Source: Thamnocephalis sphaerospora
Lineage: Eukaryota > Zoopagomycota > Zoopagomycetes > Zoopagales > Sigmoideomycetaceae
DNA: 36,040 bases
Assembly: GCA_003614735.1 (NCBI GenBank)
Contig: KZ992521.1
Location: forward strand, 1-36,040
Direction: 5' to 3'
The notes beneath the pieces were generated by a model. That model was given only the letters and a program-made list of their open reading frames with translations, did no database searches and was not told the DNA's origin. This document shows positions 21,761-31,761 of the stretch, piece by piece. Both the position numbers and the translations under genes were made by a program. Each line of letters starts with the position of its first letter. The first letter of the stretch is position 1.

Positions 21761-23785
21761 ATGCTGTCGCGCGCCAACATCCGTAAGATGCTTGTTGTGT
21801 CAGCCCTGCTGAGCTTAGTGGCAATCCAATCCGTGGATGCCCTGCCAGGTAATCTGCATCGTCGCGGCTCATACGGCTATGCTGCACCACCGCCACCCGT
21901 GCCTTCAGGTGTCGAGAATGGCAGCAGTACCCGTGGTAATGGCTACGGCTCCGCAACTATTCCGCCAGTGATCCCAAGTTCGAGCACGCCTGCTCCGCCC
22001 AGCACTGCTACCTCGCCATCTGGCGCCGAAAACGGTAGCAGCACTCGTCCGGATGCTACTCAGACGCCAAGCGTCCCAGTCCCGGAGATCCCGGAGGTCC
22101 CGCCAACCGCCACTCCTACTGAGCCGAGCAGCCCGGAGCCCACTAATCCGGTTCCGGAGGTTCCGCCCACGTCGAGCACGCCGTCTGGCTCTGAGAACGG
22201 CAGCAGTACTCGTCCGGATGCTACCCAGACGCCGAGCGTCCCAGTTCCAGAGATCCCGCCGACTGCCACTACCACTGCCACTGAGCCGAGCAGCCCGGAG
22301 CCTACTAGCCCGGTCCCGGAGGTCCCGCCCACGGCGAGCACGCCGTCTGGCTCTGAGAACGGTAGCAGCACTCGTCCGGATGCTACCCAGACGCCGAGCG
22401 TCCCAGTCCCGGAGATCCCGGAGGTCCCGCCGACTGCCACTCCTACTGAGCCGAGCAGCCCGGAGCCCACTAATCCGGTTCCGGAGGTCCCGCCCACGTC
22501 GAGCACGCCATCTGGCTCTGAGAACGGCAGCAGCACCCGCAGCGATGGCTACGGCTCTGCAACTGTTCCGCAGCCGGAGACGCCACCGACGAGCACTGCT
22601 ACCTCGCCATCTGGCGCCGAAAACGGTAGCAGCACTCGTCCGGACGCTACCCAGACGCCGAGCGTCCCAGTTCCAGAGATCCCGCCGACTGCCACTACCA
22701 CTGCCACTGAGCCAAGCAACCCGGAACCCACTGAACCGGCACCGGAGGTCCCACCGACCACCACTGCCACTGAGCCGAGCAGCCCGGAGCCCACTAATCC
22801 GGTTCCGGAGGTCCCGCCCACGTCGAGCACGCCGTCTGGCTCTGAGAACGGTAGCAGCACTCGTCCGGATGCTACCCAGACGCCGAGCGTCCCAGTCCCG
22901 GAGATCCCGGAGGTCCCGCCGACTGCCACTCCTACTGAACCGAGCAGCCCGGAGCCCACTAATCCGGTTCCGGAGGTCCCGCCCACGTCGAGCACGCCGT
23001 CTGGCTCTGAGAACGGTAGCAGCACTCGTCCGGATGCTACCCAGACGCCGAGCGTCCCAGTCCCGGAGATTCCGCCGACCACCACTACCACTGAGCCGAG
23101 CAGTCCGGAGCCGACCGTCCCAAGCACTACGCCCACATCTGTGCCGAATTGCGTGGTCTGCATCCAAGTCATCCCCGCCCCGATCCGCTGCCCGGCTGGT
23201 CAGATTTGCGAGCTTGTGCCCCAGACCTGCGAAAGGTGCTCCTTCCGCCGTTGTGTGAATGCTCCTAGCACGCCAACCCAGACCGACAGCACGACCCCGT
23301 CGACTACGCCACCAAGCGGTGCTGAGAATGGCAGCAGCACTCGCCCGGATGCCACTCCGACGTCGAGCCCGACCACGCCGGCTGGAGGCAGCGATGGCAA
23401 TGGCGATGAAGAAGGTACCCCGACCACCTCAGTCCCAGAGCCGACCACGCCAGCCGGTGGCAGCGATGGTAACGGTGATGATGAAGAGGAAGGCACCCCG
23501 ACTACCTCGGTCCCAGTGCCGACTACGCCATCTGGCAGCGACAGCGGTACCACTCCACGCCCGCCCAACTGCCCGGCCCCGGTGTGCAAGAAGAACTGCC
23601 GCTACGGCAAGTCTTGCCAGTGGGTTGGCGGAAACGCGAACAGCTGCGGCCGCGCTGTCTGCCGCAAGCAGCCCCATCGCGGCTACGGCAACCGTGGTAA
23701 CAACTACGGCTACGGCAACCGCGGCCATAATGGCGGTTACGGCAACCGCGACAACGATGATGCCCAGCACTACCGCGGGTACTAA
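21761..23785 (+). CDS. Secreted Pro/Thr/Ser-rich repeat glycoprotein with two Opy2-like cysteine modules
   Basis: A single exon, 674 residues. The start at 21761 gives a signal peptide (1-27, ending SVDA). A long mucin-like stalk follows, made of repeats opening with ENGSSTR; nine copies each carry an N-x-S glycosylation sequon, joined by PSVPVPEIP / EPSSPEPTNPVPEVPPT spacers rich in O-glycosylation sites. The first cysteine module starts at C464 and has the family spacing with the third Cys replaced by Pro. Then come two acidic GGSDGNGD repeats, a terminal module from C604 (C-x4-C-x3-C-x5-C-x9-C-x4-C) like the last module of the gene at 19996, and a Gly/Tyr/Asn/Arg-rich tail with GYGNRG units. 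No membrane segment or GPI signal is seen. It is likely a cell-wall or extracellular-matrix adhesin-like protein; exact role unknown. Confidence 0.85.
   Translation: MLSRANIRKMLVVSALLSLVAIQSVDALPGNLHRRGSYGYAAPPPPVPSGVENGSSTRGNGYGSATIPPVIPSSSTPAPPSTATSPSGAENGSSTRPDATQTPSVPVPEIPEVPPTATPTEPSSPEPTNPVPEVPPTSSTPSGSENGSSTRPDATQTPSVPVPEIPPTATTTATEPSSPEPTSPVPEVPPTASTPSGSENGSSTRPDATQTPSVPVPEIPEVPPTATPTEPSSPEPTNPVPEVPPTSSTPSGSENGSSTRSDGYGSATVPQPETPPTSTATSPSGAENGSSTRPDATQTPSVPVPEIPPTATTTATEPSNPEPTEPAPEVPPTTTATEPSSPEPTNPVPEVPPTSSTPSGSENGSSTRPDATQTPSVPVPEIPEVPPTATPTEPSSPEPTNPVPEVPPTSSTPSGSENGSSTRPDATQTPSVPVPEIPPTTTTTEPSSPEPTVPSTTPTSVPNCVVCIQVIPAPIRCPAGQICELVPQTCERCSFRRCVNAPSTPTQTDSTTPSTTPPSGAENGSSTRPDATPTSSPTTPAGGSDGNGDEEGTPTTSVPEPTTPAGGSDGNGDDEEEGTPTTSVPVPTTPSGSDSGTTPRPPNCPAPVCKKNCRYGKSCQWVGGNANSCGRAVCRKQPHRGYGNRGNNYGYGNRGHNGGYGNRDNDDAQHYRGY
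21904..23142 (+). repeat. In-frame tandem repeat encoding the glycosylated stalk
   Basis: Units of roughly 100-225 nt beginning GAGAACGGYAGCAGYAC (or GTCGAG/GCCGAA variants). Several neighbouring units are almost identical at the base level, including third positions, which shows recent expansion or homogenisation. A further degenerate copy lies after the first cysteine module (about 23321). Confidence 0.9.
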
Positions 23786-24358
23786 TGTGCCAAACTGTTG
23801 AAGGCTTTTGCGTGCTAGCGCGCTTTCGTTTGCGTTGAATAGAATGCCTGTTGTCTCAACTTTTGCTCACATGTGCCTGATGCTTGCGGTTGGCCTGCAG
23901 ATGGCCGATGGGTATCCATGCTACCCGCGCACTGTCTTTTGTTCACGCACTGGCTTGTCCTGGTACTAACGCAGTTTGACGAGCTATATTTGCAGTATGG
24001 GCTGCCTTGTACGTCTCATGAATCATAGTAGTGCCCCACTGCCTTAAACCCGCGCGACCAATCACATGGGCCATACGGAACAGTCTTGTGTACAGCCTTC
24101 GTACGAGCCGGTTGCCTGTGTATGCTTCTCCGGTTCTCTTCACAAACCCACCGCTTCACCAGCACGGCGATCTTGCCTTTTCCTGCCTTACGCAAACACT
24201 AATTGTGCATTGTATTCGGACCGTAGAGCAGGTGAGTGCGGACCATGGCTTCATACTGATATTGTGACTACAGCGGTAGCTTTTCCAGCCGACACCGAGG
24301 TTTCCGCTGGCCGTGCATATCTTGAGGCTGAAGCTAATCTGCCGTGCTATATCTAGAC
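23786..24358. other. Intergenic, Pro/Thr-rich gene 3' end / DUF202 promoter
   Basis: 573 nt between tandem plus-strand genes. No recognised gene, TATA box or repeat. Short frames at 24031-24267 have no supporting features. Confidence 0.45.
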
Positions 24359-25140
24359 ATGTCGCAGCTGTTTGCATACTGCCCGGATCCGGCATCCTTG
24401 GATGACCCAAGCATCGGAACTAACGCTCGAGGAGATATCAGCAGGGTGGGTAGTCATCTGGAAAACGGTCAAACACACGACCATGCGAGTTAAAAACGAT
24501 ATTTGCAGGCGGAGCCGACGATTTCATGTGCTGACAGCAAGAAAAATGAGAGCAGCCAGAGTCTAGATGAGATTATCGATGATTCCCGGGCGCGTAGAAC
24601 GGTGCAGTATCGGGATCGCCTCGTCCCTATTGCTGGCAGTTGCGCACGCGATTTTCTTGGTAGGCCCTGATCACCTGGCTGTGAGGAGACTGGGACTAAC
24701 GGCTGACGCTTCCACCCTAAAGCTAACGATCGCACATTCTTTTCCTGGCTCCGCCTGTCAACGAGCATCTTTATGTTGGGTGCTCTTGTCTGCATCGACT
24801 TTAAGGTTGGCCTCACGCTTGCTAGTGTATCATGCTGCCGCTGTACTCACCGCTGCCACGCTAGTCTAGGATATTTGATTTGAATGTGCCGCGCGAGCAG
24901 GCGCTTATTGATCGCATTGCCGGTGTGATCATTATGGCGCTGTCGGCAATTACCATCGTGTTGGCAATATTTCGCTATGCACGTGTAGTCGCGCTTCTCG
25001 CCAACTTTCGCCAACAACTGCCGGAACGCGTGGCGCTTCACTGGGCGTACGCTGGACTCGGGGCCAGCATTGTCATGGCTGCCGTTACCGGACTCACCTG
25101 GCGAGATAGTTGTCATGGCGTATGCGGCACGGGCTTATAA
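24359..25140 (+). CDS. DUF202 / Vtc1-like three-helix membrane protein
   Basis: Four exons fit: 24359-24445, 24509-24659, 24723-24805 and 24865-25140; 597 nt, 198 residues. The first 78 residues are hydrophilic (DSKKNESSQSLDEIIDD). The signature LANDRTFFSWLR at 79-90 is the DUF202 motif, formed only when exons 2 and 3 are joined, and leads into the first helix (STSIFMLGALVCI). Two further helices are IAGVIIMALSAITIVLAIF and HWAYAGLGASIVMAAVTGL, the three-helix layout of DUF202 and Vtc1. Vtc1 is a subunit of the vacuolar polyphosphate polymerase complex; this protein has no SPX or catalytic tunnel domain, so its partner is unknown. The third intron is uncertain: a donor at 24806 (59 nt) or at 24825 (about 38 nt) both keep frame. 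An AATAAA at 25168-25173 follows the stop. Confidence 0.75.
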
Positions 25141-25167
25141 AGTAAGGCTCTATTTTACTGTATTCAT

Positions 25168-25173
25168 AATAAA
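25168..25173 (+). other. Polyadenylation signal AATAAA of DUF202 gene
   Basis: Hexamer 27 nt after the stop codon in the short (107-nt) convergent gap to the next gene. Confidence 0.5.
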
Positions 25174-25247
25174 GGTACTGCGTTACTTGCCGAGATAGAT
25201 GGTGGGTTTGCACGCGTAGATACCATGCAGCTAGAGTTATGCATAGA

Positions 25248-25904
25248 TTACCGCCTCACACCTCGCTTCGACTTTTTTGTTCCCCGAGACTGTCGACCGT
25301 TTCGAGGCTGCTGATTGTTCTTGGCCTGCTTGGTGGCCTCACTGCCTTTGTGCGAGGAAGTCGGTGGGCTTTTCTGCGCCGGCTGATTCTTTGCACTGGC
25401 ATCTGGACTTTGACTTTGCTCTGTTTCTTTATCGGCTGTTGCTGATGAGGCTGTCTTGTGTTGTGGAGTAGACCAGCTCAGCAGCGACCACAGATGCTCA
25501 ATGGTGTTGACCAGAGTGCGCTTGACCATGAGACTGGTCGTGAAACGCCGGCCATAGAGCAGCCAGATTTGCTGCCAGCGAACACCGATCATCGACTTGC
25601 CGGCGTAGAATTCTTCTTGTGTGCGCTCCAATGATGTGGTGGCACGGCCCATTATCGCTGTCTGTGGCAGTATGCGCCCAATAATCCTCAGAAAGATGGA
25701 CATGCACCAAAAGAATAGCGCAGCCACCGGCCTTGGTGTCCATAGCGCAATTTTGCTTATCGGATACTTTAACGGTCCAAAGTCTAGCATCCGGTCCTGT
25801 GAGGCCAATGGTGTTTGGTCCTCTCCGGTAGCCGTTGGTGACGTATTGGAAGTTGACTCTTTGGTAGGCATGTTGGACACTATGCGAGATGCAGAGACGT
25901 GCAT
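25248..25904 (-). CDS. Unrecognised membrane protein with basic tail
   Basis: A single open frame of 218 residues from the ATG at 25904, or 207 from the better-context ATG at 25871 (A at -3). I do not recognise the family. What can be seen: a Ser/Thr-rich hydrophilic N-terminus, one clear hydrophobic segment (PVAALFFWCMSIFLRIIGRILP), an amphipathic region with conserved-looking aromatic residues (IGVRWQQIWLLYGRRF), a second weaker hydrophobic stretch (NTIEHLWSLLSW), and a long Gln/Ser/Lys-rich tail ending in a cluster of Lys/Arg (TKKSKRGVRR). The tail suggests a cytosolic C-terminus of an ER or other organelle membrane protein. It converges with the DUF202 gene, 107 nt away. The frame extends further upstream without an ATG. 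Confidence 0.6.
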   Translation of the reverse strand: MHVSASRIVSNMPTKESTSNTSPTATGEDQTPLASQDRMLDFGPLKYPISKIALWTPRPVAALFFWCMSIFLRIIGRILPQTAIMGRATTSLERTQEEFYAGKSMIGVRWQQIWLLYGRRFTTSLMVKRTLVNTIEHLWSLLSWSTPQHKTASSATADKETEQSQSPDASAKNQPAQKSPPTSSHKGSEATKQAKNNQQPRNGRQSRGTKKSKRGVRR

Positions 25905-26315
25905 GCGCGGCAGTTTGAGTAGTGAGCGTACAGTCAAGCGCAAGCAGCAGTATTGCGTTGAACAAGCGTCAAATATCACAGGGGTTTCGCGGGAAAGGTT
26001 TGAGTTTAGCGCAGCTGCTCTACCAAATGGGATATTTAAGCAGGGCAACGCAAGTCAGGGGTAGGCTGGCGAGGTGCGAGTGTCGACAGAAGTGGCTGTC
26101 AAGGCAGCAACACGGGGTATGCTGTTGATCACACTGGTGAAGCGGGCTCAGTCGTGAGTGTAGTCGCAGCCAAAGGGGCCTGCCAGGTTGAGAGTAAACG
26201 AAGCCAAGGTATGTATGCACGCCGCACGAACATGGCCGCAAACAAATGTATTGCAACAAAGCATTTCGCGCAGCCTAACAGCAGCAACATTCTCAACGCA
26301 ACATAGCCCCTGATT
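25905..26315. other. Intergenic, promoter of unrecognised membrane protein
   Basis: 411 nt between the CAND1 3' end and the membrane-protein ATG. A minus-strand TTAAATAT at 26032-26039 is a possible core promoter element. No other feature is seen. Confidence 0.4.
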
Positions 26316-27541
26316 TTAGCTTAGATCCATATCGTCGCTAGCGCCGCGCATGCCGGTGCCTAGTCGCTGCTGCTCGCGGCTTTCACTGGCGGCAATAGCG
26401 CTGCGGAAGTCTTCGGCCAGCGGGCCAGCACGTGTGTCACGCAACAGCGCATCAAACTTTGGCGTGGCTGTCGGATCCGACAGCGGGGCTAGTGTGGCCA
26501 GGGCACGAAGTGCCGCCAGCACCAGCTCGCGGTGGCGCTCCACTTCCTGCTTGACTGCATTATCCTTGAGCTTGTGAGATAGCGTTGCGCGCAGCAATTC
26601 TGCAACGTCATCCAAGCCTAAGCCAGAGAAAACGTAGGATGGACGTCAGTGGCTAGCCTGCATGCTTAGGATGTGCAGAAAGGGCTTACGTTGCGTGACC
26701 GAAGTTGGTGAAATGTGCATCAGACGCGCGAGTGTCAAGTATGCAAGAATACAGATTTCCTGTTGATCCTTAAGCGCTGGAACCACACGATCCAGGAATG
26801 TGGACAGTTCGATGCGGTCGGCGCAAGTGTCCAAAAGAGTGTACATACACTCGTATGCCGCCTGTGTGCATGTAGTTAGCATCGTCTGCTCTTGCACAGC
26901 ACAGTGCTTTACCGCGCACCTTGCGGATGTCCAGGCCATCGTCCACCTTATGCTTGAACGGGCCCATGTCGATCACCCGAATAAGCTCCGTCTGTAGGCA
27001 ATACAAACACCAATTACGTTAGCCAGTGGGGATGTCGGCGGCTTATTTGTACATGCACATACGCGGATGATCGTGTCCTCATAGAGAAGCGGCAACAGTT
27101 GGTCCAGAACGTCGCGTACGAGGTGCGGCTTGTTGTGCGCCGCCGTGTTAAGAGTCGTCAGCGAAAGACGACGGACCGTCTATGTTATGATTGGGCGGCG
27201 GAAGATTGTGTCATCGTCATTCAATGTGTGAGCTGTGTCGTGCAAATTATGGACGCGCGCATGTGCACATGTACCCACCAGATCGCCATCCTTCATCAGC
27301 GATAGGAACTCCACGAGCAATGGGCGAAGCAAATCGTCGTACTCGCGCGATTGCGCTCCTGTGAACGTAAACTTGACGGCTGCAATAACGGCTGCACGCG
27401 TGCGTGCTGAAGACGAGCGTAGGCGTGCCTGCAGCTCGGGCAGGAACTTGGCTGGGTTGGACAATGTTAGACGGCCAATGCACTCGGCAACGACATTTTT
27501 GGATATTTCCTCGTCGGTGTCACTCTCCTCGAAGAGTAGTG

Positions 27542-27572
<31 letters not shown>

Positions 27573-30500
27573 CATGGTGTCAACCACAGTGTTTGTCTTC
27601 CACTACCATCGCCATTGCAGTCTTACCAAATGTCGTTTACATACGCCTCCACCGAGTTGGCTCCCTGTTTGTGAGAATAGCGGGCAACCGTCTGACGCGA
27701 CAAGCGGTCTATGGTCAAATCGTGTGCGCATATTTTGTCTTTCTTGCTATGCTTACCTCCTTGAGCGAGTTGAGCAGCAAGTAGCGGCGACTGTCGCCCT
27801 TTTTGATTTCGCAAACAAGCCGCGGCAGGTACTGTTGTACGTTGCCGGCCGCCACATTTCCTAATTCGCGTGCACGTGTGACGCTGTGTCAGCAGTGTTG
27901 TTGACGCCAGCTGGATGCGCCGCACGCACAGGTAGCCAGCTTACCGAGGGCGAATGATGCTGCAGAACGGACGTCATCCAGCGGATCTGAGAGCAATGCT
28001 AGGAGATTGGTATCAATGTCGGCAAAGCCACTTAGATCACTAAAAGTGTGCCGACGCAAGAAGCGATTGTCGTCAGCGGTGCGTTCAACCCTGCCTCCAG
28101 CACAACATAAGCCTACCTGCTGCGGCCGATTTCTCCCAGTGCCTGTAGCGCGACGCAGCGAAGCTCCTTGGCATTGTCGGTGGCCTAATGCGTCATTAGT
28201 CGTCGGGTATTGCACATCGCCACGCCTTTCTATAGTATCTCACATTGAACTTTTGGATCAAACTGCTAATCATCTCCTGTTGTTCCGCCACCGCACTTAG
28301 TGTGCACGTTGCTATGCAGCAAGCAATGTTGGTGTACATCTACTCGGACAAAACAAGCTAGATCATTAGTAGGCGCTTCCCAGCTATGGTGTGGCGCCGG
28401 ACAGTTTACCTGTTTTTTGGTGCCTTCGACAGCGGTTTCCGAAGCAGCCAACTGAATCGACAGCTTTCTGGCCTGATCAAACAGCTTGTTGGACAGGGAA
28501 GAGAGGTTGGTAGCGCCGACCTGCACCATGGCCGCATAAAAGTTTGCCAGCGACTCTAGCGCAGCGCCCTGCACCAGTGGTGACGAAAGAAGCACAATTC
28601 CCGAGGTAGAGATCCGGTTGAGATCGCTGCCCACGTTTTCACTTGGCGCAACGCGCACCACGGCCGCAACGCAGTTGAGCGCCAGTGGCAAGAGCTGGAG
28701 ATCGTTCTCGCTGACAAGAGGCCGGCAGTCACGCGTAATATCTGTGTAGCTGTCATGCGGGAAATCGGCGGCGTGACGGGTGATGAACACAATAATGCAC
28801 TCCAGTGCGGCAATCTTTACCGCACGGCGGCCAACGCGCACCAGTCTGACTACAATGGGTGTCTTGTTGGCGATGGCGCTCTTGAAGGCCACCGTGCTTG
28901 CGGTAGAATCGCCAAGTGCGATGCTGCGCAGTGCATGCAGCGCCACAACCTGGGTACCTTCATTACCACAGCGGTCAAACAGCACCTCCAGAGCCTCGTT
29001 AAGGTCGATACGATCGCCTGCGCGCACGCATACCACGCCAAGTGCTGCAACCGAACGCTCTCGCACTTCCTGGTCGGTGTCGACTGTGCGCGCGTGACGC
29101 AGAATAGCCGCGTAGACACGCTCTAAATGCGCAGCGTAGGCATCAGCAGTCGCAGAGTCCGCGGTAACGGCCGTGACCAAGTCTGCGCAGGCGCGCAGTG
29201 CCTCGGCCGAGATCTTGTAGAAGCGGTCGTCAGTTGCCTCGCAAAGTGCTGCCACCAGTTTGTCCAAATGGTTGGCAATCACCGACAGCGAAGCGTAATG
29301 GAGCAGGTGGCGCAAAAAGAGGATGGCCTCAATTTTGAGCACAGATGTCGAGCCAGAGGCCAGACGATACGACAGTCCTTGCTGGCGTTGGTCCTCTTTG
29401 CTGGAAAGCGTCGCCGCCAGTGTGTCCACAAACAACGAAAACTGCTCTTCGCCAAAGTTTTGACCGCATAGTGCACGCACTAGTTCGGCCAGCAGTGTAA
29501 ACCCAACATGGCGGGTGGCCACCGATTTGCCCTTCATCTGTGCGGCAAGTCGGCGGCTAAGACGTGGCACCAGCTGCGACAGCTGGGCGACAACCCTGTT
29601 GACGGGGGGAATAAGGTCAGCGACACGCCCCAGGGTGCCGCAAGACGTGTGTTACGCATACTTACTGCGCGTAGACGGTTGGATTGCTGCGCATGTGAAT
29701 GTGGGTCTGTTGCAGCAACACAATAAACGCCTGCAAAATCTCAAGGCGCACGGCTTCCTCGCGTTCGGTAAAACGAGTAATCAGCACTGGCGCAATTGTC
29801 TCGTAAAAGTATCCCAGATACTCTGGGCGTGTGGCCGCCAGTGCAGCCAGCGTTTTGGCTGCACCCCGGCGCACCTTCCAGGATGTGTCGTCGTCGTCCG
29901 AATAGCCACTGCGTGTCGACCGCCGTGATACCCGTTAGACGCATGCTGCTGTGCGCTACCAGCTTGCACCAGCACCACTTACGCGTCGTACTCGTCGTCC
30001 TCTTCTTCCTCCTCTTCCTCCTCTTCCTCTTCCTCCATAGCATCGTCCTCATCCTCGTCGTCATCGGCGTAGTTGGGATCATAGGTAATCTGCTCCACGG
30101 ACAGACTCACGACGCTTTCCAGATGGGGCCGGACAGCAGCAGGACAGCGAAGCGCAAATGCTTCAAGCGTCTAGTGATTGACGGATCAAGCACACAAGCA
30201 TAGTGTCTGCAATTAGCCTTAATGTTGCATGCTGCAGCGACACCAATTGTACTCGTACCTGTAGGCACTGCTCACGCAAATCTTCATCATCGGCTTGCGC
30301 ATGCTTGAGCACTAGTGGCAGAATGTCGTCCATGTACTTGCTCAACTTTTGCGGATTGTTACGGCTGACGATAAAGGACAAAGTACAAGTGTTGTGGATC
30401 AGTTTGTGCATCATCGCATTGCAAGTGATCTACCAAACACACGACTCACCTGATTGCGTTCAAGCAAACGACCGCCGTACGCGTACTCTCCATGCGCGCT

Positions 30501-31562
30501 GACGTGGACCGAAGTTCCTCGGCAAGCAGGCTCACGAGCTGGTCAAAAAGCTGGTCGCTGGAGTGATGAACCAGGTTGCCTGGTGACGAGCATGGGTTAG
30601 GTTGGCGTGAGTGTCACAGCAACGTGTACTGTCATCTGCAGTAGAATGAAAACTAGCATACCAATCACAACGGTGGCGCGCTTGCGTATGGCAGGGCGTG
30701 TATGATCTAGCATGGGTAGAACCACACGCTGAGCATCGGCCAACTGCGCCGGCTGGACCACATGGCCAAAACGCGATAGGCATTCAGCCAGCAAATCAAG
30801 CTGATCCATGTGTGACTCGTTTGAGAGTGCGCTCTACAAATGGCAAAAGTCAGCATATCGTCAAGCTTGGACGAATTACCCGATGGTTTGGCACGTACGT
30901 CGCTCAGTTGCAGCAAAAGTTTCGGAACCAGCTGATGGCAAAGTTTGATGCCTTCATCCGTGCCAGGCGGGATCTCCACCACCAGCATCTTGAGACCTGG
31001 ATGGTCAGATGCCTATGCGTCAGCAAACGTCACTTGCTTGGCTGCAGTCCAGCATGCTTACGCACCAAGGCCAGCCACCTCGCGCTGCGACTCGCTCTCC
31101 TTCTGCGCCACCAGCGCGCAAAGCTGCTCAATCATATCGTTCAAGCGCGCTTCCTTGGCCTTGCGTGCCAGCGGACCCACACTATCAGCATGCGTTATCA
31201 TAATGCCACCATCTTCGTTAGATGGTACACAGGACGGGCGAGCAAGCGCACGGGCCCCACCATTGCACCGCCAGATTCTGCACTTCGGCATTCGAGTCCC
31301 GGACCAAGCGAAGCACTTCATTCACGAGATTCTCCTCGGTGCTCTCGTCTAGCGTCCAGGTGGACTTTTGCAGCTCCGCCAACAGGTCGTTCAACGCCAT
31401 GAACCGCAGGTCTGCGTCATGCGATCTCATCTGCCGGTACAATCGCCGACAGCCGTGGTGAGTGCCCAAAGACACGTGAGTCTATGCGCCTGCTGCGTCT
31501 GGACCGACAGTATGGGTAGCTACCTTCTTCATGAGCTCCGAAAACGAAGTCGCGCTCGACAT
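26316..31562 (-). CDS. CAND1: Cullin-associated NEDD8-dissociated protein CAND1/TIP120
   Basis: Twenty exons from 31562 to 26316: ends at 31524, 31430-31261, 31181-31066, 30996-30899, 30833-30662, 30579-30450, 30364-30259, 30170-29983, 29908-29666, 29595-28410, 28339-28244, 28184-28117, 28039-27945, 27860-27757, 27691-27627, 27543-27279, 27179-27063, 26991-26920, 26861-26690, 26617-26316. Total 3804 nt, 1267 residues, close to the animal protein (about 1230). HEAT repeats run throughout. Diagnostic stretches are [16 protein letters not shown] near the start, the acidic insert (about 313-346) followed by [32 protein letters not shown], and [20 protein letters not shown]1 wraps around unneddylated cullin-RBX1 and exchanges F-box/substrate receptor modules. 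The gene is the most intron-rich in the window, yet has one 1186-nt exon. The intron 27544-27626 ends in a CA repeat touching the acceptor. Confidence 0.95.
27545..27572. repeat. (TG)14 / (CA)14 microsatellite at a CAND1 splice acceptor
   Basis: In the sense of CAND1 the intron ends with 14 CA units running straight into the acceptor AG at 27545-27544, so it lacks a normal polypyrimidine tract next to the acceptor. Confidence 0.95.
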
Positions 31563-31761
31563 GATGGCGATGTATGCTGCAGACACGGCGCGGACAGTAG
31601 GCAACAGGAGTGATGTCGGGTAGCGAAGTCAGCGTAGTATGCACAGCTATCAAGAGAAGGGTAGAACAAAGCGCACGAGATGGAATGAGGCAAAGTGGAA
31701 CGGCACAGTGTATGCGTCATCCATTTCTATTCCACAGAGATGTCACACAGCCCTTTGAGCA

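Noticed and set aside
21904-23142. Possible CRISPR-like or satellite array
   Set aside because: The repeats are in frame, encode a coherent glycoprotein stalk and have no unique spacers of constant length; the genome is eukaryotic.
21905-23167. Long open frames (about 400 codons) on both other frames of the Pro/Thr-rich repeat
   Set aside because: Stop-free because of repeat composition; the translations are Arg/Ala or Gly/Val low-complexity and lack starts or signals.
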